Below the pieces are notes generated by a model. The model searched no databases and was not told where the DNA came from. It worked only from the letters and a program-made list of their open reading frames with translations. A DNA stretch of 64,000 nucleotides, taken from positions 19,594,220-19,658,219 of the forward strand of contig JAEMBT020000001.1 of the NCBI GenBank assembly GCA_018873245.2, in the 5' to 3' direction. Of this stretch, positions 25,528 to 37,563 are shown piece after piece. The stretch is from Archegozetes longisetosus. Lineage: Eukaryota > Arthropoda > Arachnida > Sarcoptiformes > Trhypochthoniidae. A program made the position numbers and the translations under genes. Numbering within the stretch: the first letter of the stretch is position 1; the number at the start of each line of letters is the position of its first letter.

Positions 25528-25659
25528 TATATAAAGATAGCGAGTGCTTGTCAACCAAACTCTTAAAACAGTTTTTATTTTCAAAGAAACTTAAAATCAA
25601 AGTACTTAAATTTAATATCTAGAAAGCTGTAAATTAAAATTTTAATCTTCGTATAGATA
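25528..25659 (+). promoter_or_regulatory. type-b receptor promoter (GR2)
   Basis: TATATAAAG lies at 25528-25536, about 130 bases before the ancestral start codon of GR2. The neighbourhood (TTTTATGTATTAAAT before the TATA box) is conserved upstream of GR3 near 33553-33584. Type-a receptors have an unrelated upstream block. Confidence 0.4.
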
Positions 25660-26732
25660 ATGGTTCAAATGAACTTATTTCATTATTTGAATTATGTTTT
25701 CTATTTTATGGATTTGAAACGCAACATCAAAGAAGCTATATTCAATCATCGATGAAGATTATATCTATATCAATGTTAGCATTCGATCTGATTTTCGCAA
25801 CTTATTTCTATAGCAAGTTTAGCTTATTCGACATTGCATGGAATATAAAATCATTGACTACCTTTTCATCATATTTAATTGATTGCTTCAAACATAAAGG
25901 TCTGTACAAATTGATTGGTAAAATATCAAATGAACTTGAAGATAAGAGTTTCAAAATTTTGTCAGTTTTACTATCAATCTTTTGGCTCATTTGTATAATC
26001 ATTACCCTATGTTTGTATTTATTTTTAAACTTCGAATATTCCGAGTGGTTTGACTTAACCGAAATGAAGAAAGTTTCGCATATAATGACAATTATTTTTA
26101 AAATTTTGACCGAAACTTCTGCTTCTTTCTATGCTTTTGGTATTGGTTTAGCACAGATATTGGTTTATATTCAAACAAATTATATAATCTATTATATGAA
26201 AAGAAAACATTTTGATGATTTGCTGATTAAATCTTTTGGTCAAAATTTGGAAGAATTAAGAAGATTAAGAATACATGAAATTGAAATGCATTCGGTTCAT
26301 GAACAATTAAATGATTCAATTGGGTTTATACCAATTGTTTGGTTATCTGAAATGTTTGTTAGAACTTGTGTTATAATAACACTAATGGCAACAGAACCTG
26401 AAAATATTATGAAATCTTTGTATTTTTCAATTGATATGTATATCATATACACTTTACTTATAACGACTATTATAATTGTTGGTCATTTTGACAATAAATA
26501 TGATGTGAATGAAATAACACGTATTATTAATAAATGTTTCTCATCTACAGAACCTATTGATCATAATTTCAATATAGAAATGCTGAGATATTTACAAGAA
26601 GTATCGAATCGATGCATTAATAGACTAAAATCTTGTGGAATATTTCAAATAAATTGTCATTTAGTTATTGCTTTTGTAAATTCTGTTATCACATTCTCTG
26701 TTATGTTTGTTCAGCTCAGATCTTCTAAATAA
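25660..26732 (+). CDS. GR2, type-b gustatory-receptor-like gene (N-terminal frameshift; open from 25752)
   Basis: A 326-aa open frame runs from ATG 25752 to TAA 26730-26732. The ancestral start is ATG 25660 (MVQMNLFHYLNYVF), but relative to GR3 one base is missing in a T-rich run near 25700, so translation from it stops at 25753-25755. The internal start keeps what looks like the first membrane segment (ISISMLAFDLIFATYF) and the rest of the multi-pass protein, ending ITFSVMFVQLRSSK. GR6 shares exactly this lesion. Either both are young pseudogenes with intact remainders, or the family can use the downstream Met. Predicted role, by family: ligand-gated chemosensory channel subunit in the plasma membrane. 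Confidence 0.7.
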
Positions 26733-27038
26733 TTGAATTTCTCTAAATATGCTATATTTGTAACTTATTTGAAGCAATTTATAATTATCGCACAATTTTT
26801 TACATAACACGAAACTTTCACTTATGCTTTAATATTGTTTCTCTGATTTATACTTAAGCCACTGTTCAGCTAATAGATTTATATTTCTGTTAAATTATAT
26901 ATTATATATATTAAAACACCATTCCATTTGAATTTTTTACATTTATTAATGAATTAGATTAATTAATAAACAGCCATAAATGAAAATTAAGTTTAATCAC
27001 GAAGTCTAGTCAATTTTAATTATACAATTTATTACAAG
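26733..27038. repeat. type-b 3' flank
   Basis: Noncoding sequence after GR2. It is homologous to the flank after GR3 (34887 onward) and, in inverted orientation, to the flank after GR5 (48345 downwards) and GR6. Confidence 0.6.
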
Positions 27039-28124
27039 CAGACCTGTCGCAAAATTGTGGTATAAACTCAATTTTTTAAATATAAGTTGTGGTATAGAAG
27101 TCAAAGAACAGTGTTATAAATTGTGCTTTAATTTTTCCTTATTTTCACATAAAAATGGCATAATTTAATTAAAATTAATTTCACACGCATTTTCGAAAAT
27201 TACTTGCTTTGCAGACTTCGATTTTTGTGTTTATCTGTTTTAAGGTGCATTTTAATGCTATAATTTTCGTGATGTACATAATTTTTTAATATTTTGCCAT
27301 AAATTTTACAAAATACTGCCTTTACATTGTGCTTAAACTGATTGGGATAACGCCATACCAATCCTAAAAGCTTTGGACTTAAAGTAACGGTTTTTGGTGA
27401 CATCTTAGATCACAAATTACAATGAATCTCAATATAAAGGCATGTTTAAAACATATATTTAAACTCATAATAGTTTAGATACAATAATTACTCGAATTAT
27501 TAAGTCTCACGATCTTATAACAGGCTACCTCTCAAATGAAGAACTGAGCACGTTACAAAGTCAAGAGATATTTATCAATTGTTTGAAAAATAACTCGTTA
27601 TCACTTAATAAAAGGAGTAATAAAATAAAGTTTTTCTGTGAAGCTTGTATATAAACATCCCTTTTGATTTAGTCAAGGAACAGTCCAAGTTTTAGGGAAT
27701 AAATTTTTAACAAGATTTATAGTACAGTCGTGGCCGATCAGTTTGGATGATGCACCCAAAATGATACTTTCTTACAAACATGTTTCGCATTATTAATTAG
27801 TATTATTAATAGAAATGCTATTGTTCTTTCTATCAATAATACTAATTAGTAATGCAAAAAATGTTTGCAAGAAAGTATCATTTTGGATACACGATTCAAA
27901 CTGACCGACCAAAACTGTACTATACATCGCGATAGCCTGTGACCTTAGTATGAATTTGTGCAAAAATTGTGAAAATTGTGGATGAGTCCAAAAACTTTGC
28001 AAAAGTATGCTCATGAATAGGGTGGAAAAGGGTTTACATTACGAGATCAATAAAGATTTTTAAGTTTTATAGATCTTCAATTACTGTAAGAAAGGTTAGA
28101 AATCACAATTTTACGATCGTTCTG
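27039..28124. mobile_element. hAT-like nonautonomous element in the GR2/pseudo-PNUTS B spacer
   Basis: The interval is missing from the matching spacers at 36.5 kb, 48.0 kb and 54.1 kb, so it is an insertion. It starts CAGACCTGTCGCAAAATTGTG. It ends with the inverted counterpart CACAATTTTACGATCGTTCTG. The flanks ATTACAAG (27031-27038) and ATTATAAA (28125-28132) are an imperfect 8-base duplication, the hAT target-site length. No transposase recognised; a Tc1-type MITE sits inside. Confidence 0.6.
27725..27917. mobile_element. Tc1-derived palindromic MITE, nested
   Basis: 193 bases flanked by TA on both sides. The ends, CAGTCGTGGCCGATCAGTTTG and CAAACTGACCGACCAAAACTG, are inverted and resemble the CAGTCGTGGCC ends of Tc1 transposons. 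The arms extend about 90 bases each, up to TTAATTAGTATTATT, leaving a ~20-base loop. The element could form a near-complete hairpin. Confidence 0.75.
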
Positions 28125-28457
28125 ATTATAAAGCGCAAATTATCAACAGTTTAGTTGAACATCATATAGTTGAGTGGGTAATATCGTGTGCCTTGTGTAA
28201 AGGGAACGATATAATGGTGTGTCGCTTTTCGAAAGCGCGAGCAAATTAGAATTGAAATGAAATACATCGAAATTATTTCTCTTAATCGAAATATTATTGA
28301 AGTGAAGGTTGAAAGCGAAATAAATTAGATTAAATATTGTAAAAACATTCATTCGAACTGAGAGACTTAATGGCTCATTTACGGAGTGACAAATTAAATA
28401 TACACTTGATATAAAACATAAAATAAAGAGATTATTGTTTTTCAAAAATAATTCAGA

Positions 28458-31400
28458 ATATCCGAAGTGACTTCACTTCTACAATTTAAATCTTTAGAAA
28501 ATGCAACACCACTGCTTTTTCTTTTTTTCACTATGACTGGCTGTGCGATCAATGCGCCCATAAAATTGTTAAATCCTGTGTTCAATTCAAAAATAACAAT
28601 AGTTAGATATCGATACATGAAAAACAAAAATATATGAGACTTTTTAAGATTTAGAGGCAAAGTGTTCAGTGAACCTGTAACACATGTTTAACAGAAGTAG
28701 CACTTGAAGTTGTTGAAGTAATATGTGTTGATAGAGTGGACTTTGCATTAGTTGGACATTTATTTTTATCGGTTGATGAAAATAATGACGAACTAGACAT
28801 TGATGGGTTAGTGATTTATATTTCGTTGGGATTTGTATTCAATATATTTATTGTTAGCTATTGCTAAAGACTTCACATTATCGGGTGAGGATTAAAATTT
28901 TGTAAAAGTTCATGCGATTGTATCTCTTGTGATCGAAACCTTCAAACAGTTTTCTATACATCAAAATAAAACTAATAATCTCTACTTTTGATTAATATGA
29001 AATAATTCATGCAAAAATTAATAAAGAAAAGTATGGATAATTTAGATCAATATGAACTCGGATAAACGATTAGAAAAATTTATCTTAGAAAACGATCGCA
29101 AAAGTGTATAAAACGAGGCGTATTACGAGGAAGTTGATGCCACTTACCCGTAAATTCTATCGCGGCCAAAGTTTTATATTTTGGCCAGACTTGGCATCAG
29201 CTCATTATGATCGAGAGTCTATTGAAGTTTACGATAAGCTTAGTGTGCGATATGTGCAGCTCAACGAAAACCCTTTGGTACCTCAGCTTCGGTCCATAGA
29301 GAAAATTTAGGCTGAAATCTAGAGAAGAGTTTATGCTAATGGATGGACAGCAACTACGGTTGGATTACTAATTAAAAGAATCAACTTTAAGCTAGAACTT
29401 CGGCCAAAGTTATTTTCAGTGCTCTTTGTGGGACTGAAAACTAAAGTCAGTAAGGCTGCTGAAAATGGTGTTAATTCAGTTCCTCCACAAATAAATATAA
29501 AACACTTTCATTTCTCTAGAGCAATATGTATTTAGCTTGACTATTATGACTAAAGACGCTAGAAAAGAGAACATACTATTTTTTTCGATGTCAAAATCGA
29601 CACCGAAAATACTTTTTTTTCGATAATTATAGACTCGTTGGGCGTTCTGATATCTATTCCGGATGATTTTATGACATCGATAAAAAGAGGATGTTCCCGT
29701 TTCTAGCGGCTTTATTTGTGACAAAATAATGAATTACTGACTGGATTTACTTTTGCGAAATTTATATCCTCAACCGATATTTGGTGACTTCTTACTACTA
29801 GTACTTTGAATTGTGGACTCTTTCCAAGTTTTATTGGGCTTGGCAAATGCCGAACTCACTAAAGCTTCTATTCTGTTTAGTGCCAGATATTTGCCACGTT
29901 TTACTTTTGCAGTAGGAGTTCTCGAAGTCCTTTCAACTGTTTCCTTATTTTCCTCTTTCATCACAGAATCAAACGATAAATTACTATCACTGCTATCAAT
30001 TAAATTTGTCTCATTTTTTAAGTTAATTTTAGGCTTTTTCGAATCTATTGAGTCTTTCGAATCACTATTCGAGTCTAAACTTTCTTTTTTCCTCTTTTTC
30101 TTATGTTCTTTATGACTACTATGCTCTTTACTATCTTTTGTATCTTTAGCAGCCGCTAATTCTATCATTTTAGTCCATTTGTCGACTATTAGTTTAGCCT
30201 TTTGTGATAACACCTGATCGTCACTTTTTGATAATTTATTAATTATTTTCGGTGAATCGTTTTCTCTCAGCCTCTCGACATTCATTGGAAGTATAAACAA
30301 CAAATTGAGCAATTCTTCTAAGAAAGGTTTATTTCCTAATTCTTTTGCACATTTGATCCAAAGATGAATCGTTTCCCATCCACCACTTCGAAGAAATCTA
30401 TCAAATATTCAAAACAAAATTCATTATTTAGTCAAAAATATTTCAAACTATGAAAGAATTACTAGTTTTTTACGAAAATATTCTCAAACAATTCAAATTT
30501 AGAAAATATCTCACTCTTCGAGTACATCAGGAGTTGTGGCCAACACATTACAATAAACACATCTACTGACTAACTTTCTTGAAAACTTCTTCATCAAACT
30601 GTTCAAAAAAGATAACAAATAAACAAATTAATCAAATCATAGATAATGCTAGTAATACAAAACTAATCACTAATAAGAGTTAAGAAGTTTCGAACTTAAA
30701 TCAATGAGTTTTTTTATTAAATCACTTTTGAAATAATGTTCGCTATGAGTTGTCAAATGCGAAAATTAGGTTTTGTAAAGTAATAACATGTAATACTGTA
30801 GTTCGACTGACTTTTCTTACGTTTCAAATTAAAAATAGCTTTTCAAGTCTTATGTGTACTCAACTCATATAATACCCTAATTAATAAAATGACTTATTTG
30901 AAGCATCGCATTATTGACATTCAAATTATTCTATTATAATCTTTGTGTTTACTATTTTGTAGTTTAGGGATAATAGGATTTATTGGGCTATGACTTTATT
31001 TGTTGAACTCAATAAATACATTAATGTGTTCAACCAGTCTTATAGTATTTAGTAATGTAAAATACTTTAGATCATCGATATGTATGACTTATGATTCTTA
31101 TAAAATGTTTATTGATTACAAAATGCAAACGTATATCCATTAAAGCCATAGGTATTACCAGAAGATCAAACTTGAGATATAAACTCTGGTAGAGCGAAAT
31201 ATTACACCAATCGCTCAGTCGTTTTATCTGACTTCAAGCGATAATTGTTCAATTTAAAGCTTTGACTATTTCACTATAAATGTCGATATAAATGTCATCA
31301 TTTCCTCAAGTTATTTATGACAAACACATTTTGATTATACTCCTGTGTTATGATAACTACAGTACCTATTTATAACCCAACACTATTATGATTTAAACTC

Positions 31401-31785
31401 ATTCTTCAGATCATTATTTATTGCCCCTTAAATGATAATGTTTTCCATTGAAATGCAGACTCAAAGCATTTGAAACTTTTACACACTTAAGACAGTTTTA
31501 TGAAATCTGTAGAAGTTCTGAAATAAAATCAATTGATTAGAGGACTAAAAACAACTGCCAATTTGACTCTTATTTGGTCAATGCATCGGCCAATATTGTA
31601 ATTAGGTTTCTTATTAGTATCACATATATTACATAAACATTTCATAAATACGAGGAATTTTATAAACATTTTTATATTTCTATTTTGAGTTAAGATTGGA
31701 TAGAAAGCCGCTAATAATTGGTTCGGATCTACCGGTGCCTATAATTACAAAAATAAAAGATATTCGTTAATGAAACTTTCATAAA
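28458..31785 (-). pseudogene. pseudo-PNUTS copy B (exons 5-part, 4, 3, 2-remnant)
   Basis: The sequence from 28458 matches the PNUTS gene from about 14952, covering the first part of exon 5, intron, exon 4, intron, exon 3, intron and the decayed exon 2, ending near 31785. Exon 4 is interrupted by a Tc1-like element at 28881-29777. The exon 4 part from 29778 to 30384 is almost identical to the gene, including a stretch of 140 or more residues through the TFIIS-like domain. Exon 2 has lost its donor side (31620-31690 does not align) and exon 1, exon 6 and the promoter are absent, so no functional protein can be made. Confidence 0.88.
28881..29777 (+). mobile_element. Tc1-like element inserted in pseudo-PNUTS B
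   Basis: The ends TCGGGTGAGGATTAAAATTT and its inverted partner AAATTTATATCCTCAACCGA abut TA dinucleotides at 28879-28880 and 29778-29779. Comparison with the uninterrupted gene at about 15368 confirms the insertion. About 29104-29470 encodes the 3' part of a Tc1-type transposase: FWPDLASAHY (second catalytic Asp) and PQLRSIEKI (third catalytic acidic residue), then RRVYANGW. The 5' third of the transposase is missing and stops occur near 29308 and 29317, so it is a dead, deleted copy. Confidence 0.8.
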
Positions 31786-32309
31786 ATAATATACTATAAA
31801 TTTAAAATAAAAATTCTAAATAGTTCCTTAAATTTGTTTGACTCATGAGCTAATTACAAGTTCTTGTGTTCAATTTCAGTCAGACCTCGTTAAAGAAAGT
31901 TAAATTTTTTATATACTCTTAGTCAATCAATAAATGTTTAATATATTCTTGATTTGTATTACTATTAAACAAAATATGTTGGCTTTTATTTATACAAATG
32001 CTATTTTCTTTCAAATTTTATGAATATATGAATTGGTAAATTGATAGAAAATATAAGAGTATACTTCAGTATAACACCAGTCGCAGATCAACACCAAATT
32101 TAGAATATAGATAGTACTCATCGAGTGATAAAAGAATTCGAAGGTTACCCGCCGAAAATCAAAGGGGTGGAGTTATTGGCCAACGAAGTAGGTGGGAATA
32201 AAGCTGAATATATCGTATATTCCGCATGTGATTTCAATATGGGCGGAGCCAATAGACAAGAATGAGAGTACAGATTACATATATGCTATTAGGATTGTGA
32301 AGGACAATC

Positions 32310-32515
32310 TAGGTTCCGAAAAGTTCTGTAATTCGAGAAAATTCGAGAAAATTCTATAACATTCTTGAAAATTCCAGAATCTTCTCTGAAATTTCATAAC
32401 ATTCTACAACATTCTAGAATTCTTCCCTAGGTTCTAGAACATTTTGTAAAATCCTAGATATTCGAAGAAGTTTCGAGAAATTTCCAGAACATTTATTAAA
32501 GAGTATATAAATCTA
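32310..32515 (+). promoter_or_regulatory. heat shock element array with TATA box inside the TIR element
   Basis: TTCGAGAAAATTCGAGAAAA begins near 32339-32340. TTC and GAA pentamer units then alternate with exact 5-base phasing for many units (TTCTTGAAAATTCCAGAATC near 32364). Further TTCTAGAA and TTCGAGAAATTTCCAGAA groups continue to about 32490. TATATAAAT follows at about 32506-32514. This matches the nTTCnnGAAn binding pattern of heat shock factor trimers. Heat inducibility is inferred from the motif. Confidence 0.65.
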
Positions 32516-32586
32516 TCTATGAGCGAAGCGTAGCGATAGTGGCAAGATGGAGAAGTGAAATATCATCAGACTAGCAAATGAGGTCC

Positions 32587-32588
<2 letters not shown>

Positions 32589-32662
<74 letters not shown>
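32589..32662. repeat. (AG)37 microsatellite
   Basis: An uninterrupted AG run of about 74 bases, within the TIR element and about 80 bases downstream of its TATA box. Confidence 0.95.
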
Positions 32663-32665
<3 letters not shown>

Positions 32666-33569
32666 TGTCAAATGGTTTCAAGATATCGATTTGAGTTAGG
32701 TTGGGTTTAGTCGCAAAAATACAGAGCCCAACAATCGCTCGAGCTGGAGACTCTATTTTTAAATTTTTTATCGTTCTTGGCTAACTCCTCTCCCCCTGCA
32801 CGCGAATATTATATATATATACATGCTGTATTTGGCCTGGTTGGTTAGGTTAGGTCATAACTACACGGAGTCTAAGGAGCGTGCGAGTTGGCGACTGTAC
32901 CAATCGACTTATCGACTTTCAGCAAGTTGGCTACTCCCCCGTGCGCACGTTAATATATATACATGCGGCAGATATGTCCTGCATATTCGTGAACAACATC
33001 GACAGTAGTATGTATATACAAAGTTTGGTTCTGATCTGCGACTGGTGATATACTAAAGTATCCCCAAATAGATAAGTAATTTTCAGATTTGATTTTCATG
33101 CAAATACTTTTACAATGATTGAATGGGAAAAACTAGAAAATCGCGTTATGTCTCAAGTTTCGACCGAAGTACTTCGAGGATTAATCGAGTAAAATACGAC
33201 ATATTAGTAGATTTAATCTCAATAGTTAATCTTTAGTTTACAACAAAAAAATTTTGATATTGACAGAAGCAAACTGCTGTACAACTAGGTTAAAAATAAA
33301 CATTTGATGATTAATTTTCAGCTTAGATTTTAAAAAAGTGCTTAAAATGTATTTATCTAAAGTTGCTTCGTTAAACGGTTTAGTTTTAATCAAAATAATA
33401 TCTGTTAAATAAATTTGAGATGAGATTAAAAACCTTTATTTATTCTTAATGTTTTTCATTAAATATAAATGCAAGTATTGTGTTTGGATTTGTGTTAATG
33501 TCATTAACTTAATGACAACATCGAAATGCTTTTATGGTGAATAAAAAATTACGTTTTATGTATTAAATA

Positions 33570-33815
33570 AAATTGCATATAAAGATACAAATGCTCATCA
33601 CATAAAAACAGTATTTGTTTTTGAAGAGCCATAAAGTTAAGATATCTAAAATGCAAATTAAAATTTTAGAACAGTGTGCACAAATACATTTAAAATGGTT
33701 TCAAGTTTTAAAATAGACTTAAGACCTGAAAAACGTTTTTAAAAATGAATGTTTGAAATAGTTTTAGTTAAGTCTCAACTTTTGCATATCGGTCTTAGTT
33801 TTTTTGCTTTAAAAG
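33570..33815 (+). promoter_or_regulatory. type-b receptor promoter (GR3)
   Basis: TATAAAG at 33578-33584 with flanks matching the GR2 promoter. Farther upstream (about 33080-33260) the sequence instead matches the type-a upstream region of GR1 and GR4, so the junction between the two upstream types lies near 33.3-33.5 kb. Confidence 0.4.
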
Positions 33816-34886
33816 ATGATTCAAATGAACTTATTTTATTTTTTTAACTTTGTTTTTTTATTTTATGGATTTGAAACGCCACATCAAAGAAGATGTATTC
33901 AAACATTGATGAAGATTATATCTATATCATTGTTAGCATTCGATCTGATTTTCGCAACTATCTTCGATAGCGAATTTAGCTTATTCGACATTTCGTGGAG
34001 TATAAAATCATTGATTTCCTTTTCATCATATTTGATTTATTGCTTCAAACATAAAGGTCTGTACAAATTGGTTGGTAAAATATCAAATCGATTTAAAGAT
34101 AAGAGTTTCAAAATTTTGTCAGCTTTACTATCAATCTTCTGGCTCATTTGTGTAATCACTTACCTATGCTTGTATTTATTTTTTAAATTCGACAATCCTA
34201 AGTCGTATGACTTGATCAGAATGAAGGTCCCGTCTAATATCAAAGTTATTCTTCGAATTTTAATCGAAATTTCTGGTTCTCTCTATGTTTTCGGTATTGG
34301 TTTAGCACAGATATTGGTTTATATTCAAACAAATTATATAATCTATTATATGAAAAGAAAACATTTTAATGGTTTGCTGATCAAATCTTTTGGTCAAAAT
34401 TTGGAAGAATTAAGAAGATTAAGAATATATGAAATTGAAATGCATTCGGTTCATGAACAATTAAATGATTCAATAGGTTTTGTACCAATTGTTTGGTTAA
34501 CAGAAATGTTTGTTAGAACTTGTATTATAATAACCGAAGTGGCAACAAAGCCTGAAAATATTAAGGAATTTTTGTACTTTTCAATCGATATGTATATCAT
34601 ATATACTTTACTTATAATGACTATTATAATTGTTGGTCATTTTGACAATAAATATGATGTGAATGAAATAACACGTATTATTAATAAATGTTTCTCATCT
34701 ACAGAACCTATTGATCATAATTTCAATATAGAAATGCTGAGATATTTACAAGAAGTATCGAATCGATGCACTAATACACCAAAATCTTGTGGAATATTTC
34801 AAATAAATTCTAAATTAGTTCTTGCTTTTGTAAATTCTGTTATCACATTCTCTGTTATGTGTGTTGAGCTCAGATCTTCTAAATAA
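33816..34886 (+). CDS. GR3, type-b gustatory-receptor-like protein, intact
   Basis: A single exon encodes 356 aa from ATG 33816 to TAA 34884-34886. Hydrophobic segments occur at about residues 5-17, 34-55, 65-80, 98-125, 145-175, 215-235, 255-280 and 328-352, consistent with a seven-pass chemoreceptor. The N-terminal half (FVFLFYGFETPHQRR) is clearly diverged from type a, while the last ~90 residues, from GHFDNKYDVNEITRIINKCF on, are nearly the same in both. The C-terminal TFSVMCVEL is the equivalent of the GR-family TY...QF motif, here with Glu in place of Gln. This is the only type-b copy without a frameshift. Preceded by pseudo-PNUTS B and the heat-shock TIR element. Ligand unknown. Confidence 0.82.
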   Translation: MIQMNLFYFFNFVFLFYGFETPHQRRCIQTLMKIISISLLAFDLIFATIFDSEFSLFDISWSIKSLISFSSYLIYCFKHKGLYKLVGKISNRFKDKSFKILSALLSIFWLICVITYLCLYLFFKFDNPKSYDLIRMKVPSNIKVILRILIEISGSLYVFGIGLAQILVYIQTNYIIYYMKRKHFNGLLIKSFGQNLEELRRLRIYEIEMHSVHEQLNDSIGFVPIVWLTEMFVRTCIIITEVATKPENIKEFLYFSIDMYIIYTLLIMTIIIVGHFDNKYDVNEITRIINKCFSSTEPIDHNFNIEMLRYLQEVSNRCTNTPKSCGIFQINSKLVLAFVNSVITFSVMCVELRSSK

Positions 34887-35085
34887 TAGAATTTCTCTAA
34901 ATATATTATACTTACGCAATATAGAAAAATTACGCATTAACGAGCCCTTTCTTTGTTTATAACCAGGTAATCGTTTTACTGATTGTACTTTAATATAATT
35001 GTTTGATTTATATATGAACTACTGTTCAGCTAATACAAAGGATACTAAATAAGTTTTGAGAATCCTATATTTAGAATAATTATGA

Positions 35086-36317
35086 TAAACTCCAAGTTTA
35101 TAATTATAAACTATAGCAAAATAGAAGCCTGCAAAATAAATATTGTGTATATGTTGTTTAGTATGTAGAAAATATTTAAAGTTCAAACACAATGACCTGA
35201 CACATTCGTCTTTGTAATGGCTGAGTTGTGACAAAGTGTCATTTTCGAGCAATATTTTTGCATTGTTTTTAAAAAGGCTTAAATCTTGAGGAATGTGTGG
35301 CTGAGTTGGTGGATGTGTGGGGCGAACATTCTCCTTCTCATCCCACAATCTATAGGTGGCACAAGCAATTTGAATGTGGTATTATGACCTGGAAGAAGAA
35401 GAAGATGATGATGATGATAATGAGAGAGAGAGAGAGAGGAGAGACCTGTGACTGCAAGGAGTAATGAAAATGTTGCTTGTGTGAAAAAGTTAATTGAAAA
35501 AGATCGACATATTACATATGTGCAGATAGAGAATATCTTCAAGGTCAGGGCGCCATCAGTTCATAAAACTCTGAATGATATTCTTCAAGTTAGAAAAGTT
35601 TGTGCACGTTGGATGCTTCACAAGCTAACAGAAGAGTAAAAGGTATCTCGCGTGAAATGGTGCCGTAAAACTATGAAAAAGTTTAATAACGGGATTCTCG
35701 TAATGTATCTAATACTTGTACTGGTGATGAAGTATGGATACACTTTTACGATGTTCCTCGAAGGCTAAAAATCAGATGTGGATATATAAAAATGAAGGTC
35801 TACCTCATACTTTGAGGCAAACTCGAAGCGTAGACAAACGAACGTTTGCTATTTATTCAATACCCGAGGGCTTATAAAGTCAGTGATGTTCGAAAATAAA
35901 AGCATAGTTACTGCTAAGTGGTACACCGAAATATGTTTGTGTCAGGTCTTCGAGTCTTTAAAATACTTAAGGGCAAACTCGGAGCTCCGACACTGGATTT
36001 TGCATCATGATAATGCCCCTGCTCAGAGGGCATCAAAAACTATTGAGCTTCTGGAGCAATCATGGATAAAAATTTTGGATCACCCCCTTATAGCCCTGAT
36101 CTGGCCCCATGTGATTTTTGGTTGTTTGTATATATGAAAAAACAGTTACGAGGGAAGAAAGTTTTCATATGAAGAATTGGTGTCGGCGATGAATGGACTT
36201 TGTAATTGATGGTATATCTAAAGATATGTGGCAAAATACATTTCAGGAATGGTGTAAGCGTATGAAAAAATGTATAGAACGTCAAGGAGAGTACTTCGAA
36301 AAATCTTTTAATACCAT
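35086..36317 (+). mobile_element. mariner element, transposase broken
   Basis: The 1.23-kb interval interrupts the type-b 3' flank: sequences before 35085 and after 36318 are near-continuous, in inverted form, around 54775 and 54355. Translation in several frames gives mariner features in order: EKDRHITYVQIENIF (35491 on), RKVCARWMLHKLTEEQ, RVKWCRKTMKKF, NTRGLIKSVMFENKS (about 35860), ILHHDNAPAQRASKTIE (35999-36049; catalytic HDNAPAH region), a degraded DLAP (proline/tyrosine lost), then EELVSAMNGL and KKCIE. Stops and frameshifts near 35636, 35770 and 36136 show it is dead. A GA run lies at 35422-35437. Confidence 0.8.
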
Positions 36318-37563
36318 ATATTTATCTCTAATAAGAAGTACCTATTTTCAAAACTTGTCTAGTATACCTTGTAGATTTGTATTTCTATTCAATTATAAAT
36401 GATATCTATTAAAACAACATTTAATTTGAATTTCGTTTGAAATTATTAATCAATCGGGTTAAGTTAGTTAATAAATAGCTTTAAATAAAAAATAATTTAA
36501 TCACGAAATTTCGTTTTAATAATACAACTTATTACAAAGCATAAACTGTCAACAGTTTAGTTCAATGTCAAATAGTTGGACGAGTAATAAGGTGCCGTTT
36601 CTGTAACGGAGATAATATAATGGTGTTTTGCTTTTCGGAAGCGCGAGCAAATTGAAATTGAAATGAAGATCAGCGAAATGATTTCACTTAATCCAAATAC
36701 AATTGATATGAGGTTCAAATGCGAAATAAATTAAATACTGTAAAAACATTCATTCAATCTAAGGAACTTAATGGTTTATTTAAAGAGTGCCAAATAAACA
36801 ATTGATGTGAAACAGAAAAAATTGTTGTTTTTCAAAAATAATTCAGAATATCTGAAGTGGCTTCACTTCTACTATTATTGTGTTTAGAAAGTGTAGTACC
36901 ACTGCTTCTTCTCTTCTTTTTCGCTATGACTGGCGGTGCGATCAATGGGTCTATAAAACTTGTCAAATCCTGTGTTCAATTCAAGAATAACAATAGTTAG
37001 ATATCGATATATGAAGAAAAATATCAAATTTTTTAAGATTTTGAGGAAAAGCGTTGCGCGAACCTGTAATACATGTTTAACAAAAGTCGCCCTTGAAGTT
37101 GTTGTTGAAGTAATATGTGTTGATAGGGTGGACTTTGCATCAGTTGGACATTTTCTTTATCGGTTGATGAAAGTGATGATGAATTAGACACTAATGAGTT
37201 AGTGATTTGTATTTCATTAGAACTTGTATTCATTTTCTTGTGATTTCTTACTACTAGTACTTTGAATTGTGGACTCTCTGAGCTTTATTGGGCTTAGCGA
37301 ATGTCGAACTCACTGAACCTTCGAGTCTTGATTTACCAGATTTTACTTTTGCAGTAGAAGGTCTCAGAGTCCTTTCAATTGTTACCTTATTTTCCTCTTT
37401 CATCACAGGATCAAACGATAATCTACTATCACTGCTATTAATTGAATTTGTCTCATTTTTCAAGTTAATTTTAGGCTTTTTAGAATCTATTGAGTCTTTC
37501 GAATCACTATTCGAGTCTAAACTTGCTTTTTTCCTCTTTTTCTTATGTTCTTTCTGACTACTA
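36318..37563. repeat. near-identical inverted block, arm 1
   Basis: This ~1.24-kb block matches the reverse complement of 53115-54355 with very few differences by eye (one at about 37436-37437). It spans the receptor/pseudo-PNUTS spacer and part of pseudo-PNUTS C. Beyond 37565 the two sequences diverge at once. Confidence 0.75.

Larger units (their letters stand above)
32062..33060. mobile_element. TIR element carrying a heat-shock-like promoter, upstream of GR3
   Basis: Left end TACTTCAGTATAACACCAG and right end (read inverted) TACTTTAGTATATCACCAG continue as matching repeats for about 42 bases (GTCGCAGATCA...CCAAA). TA flanks fit a Tc1/mariner-type insertion. The interval is absent upstream of GR1, GR4 and GR5. 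Contents in order: GGGCGGAGCCAATAG (about 32244), a phased TTC/GAA array, a TATA box, a (GA)n run, and two related ~45-base blocks containing CTCCCCC and TATATATACATGC (about 32787-32827 and 32927-32967). No transposase ORF is visible. Confidence 0.75.
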
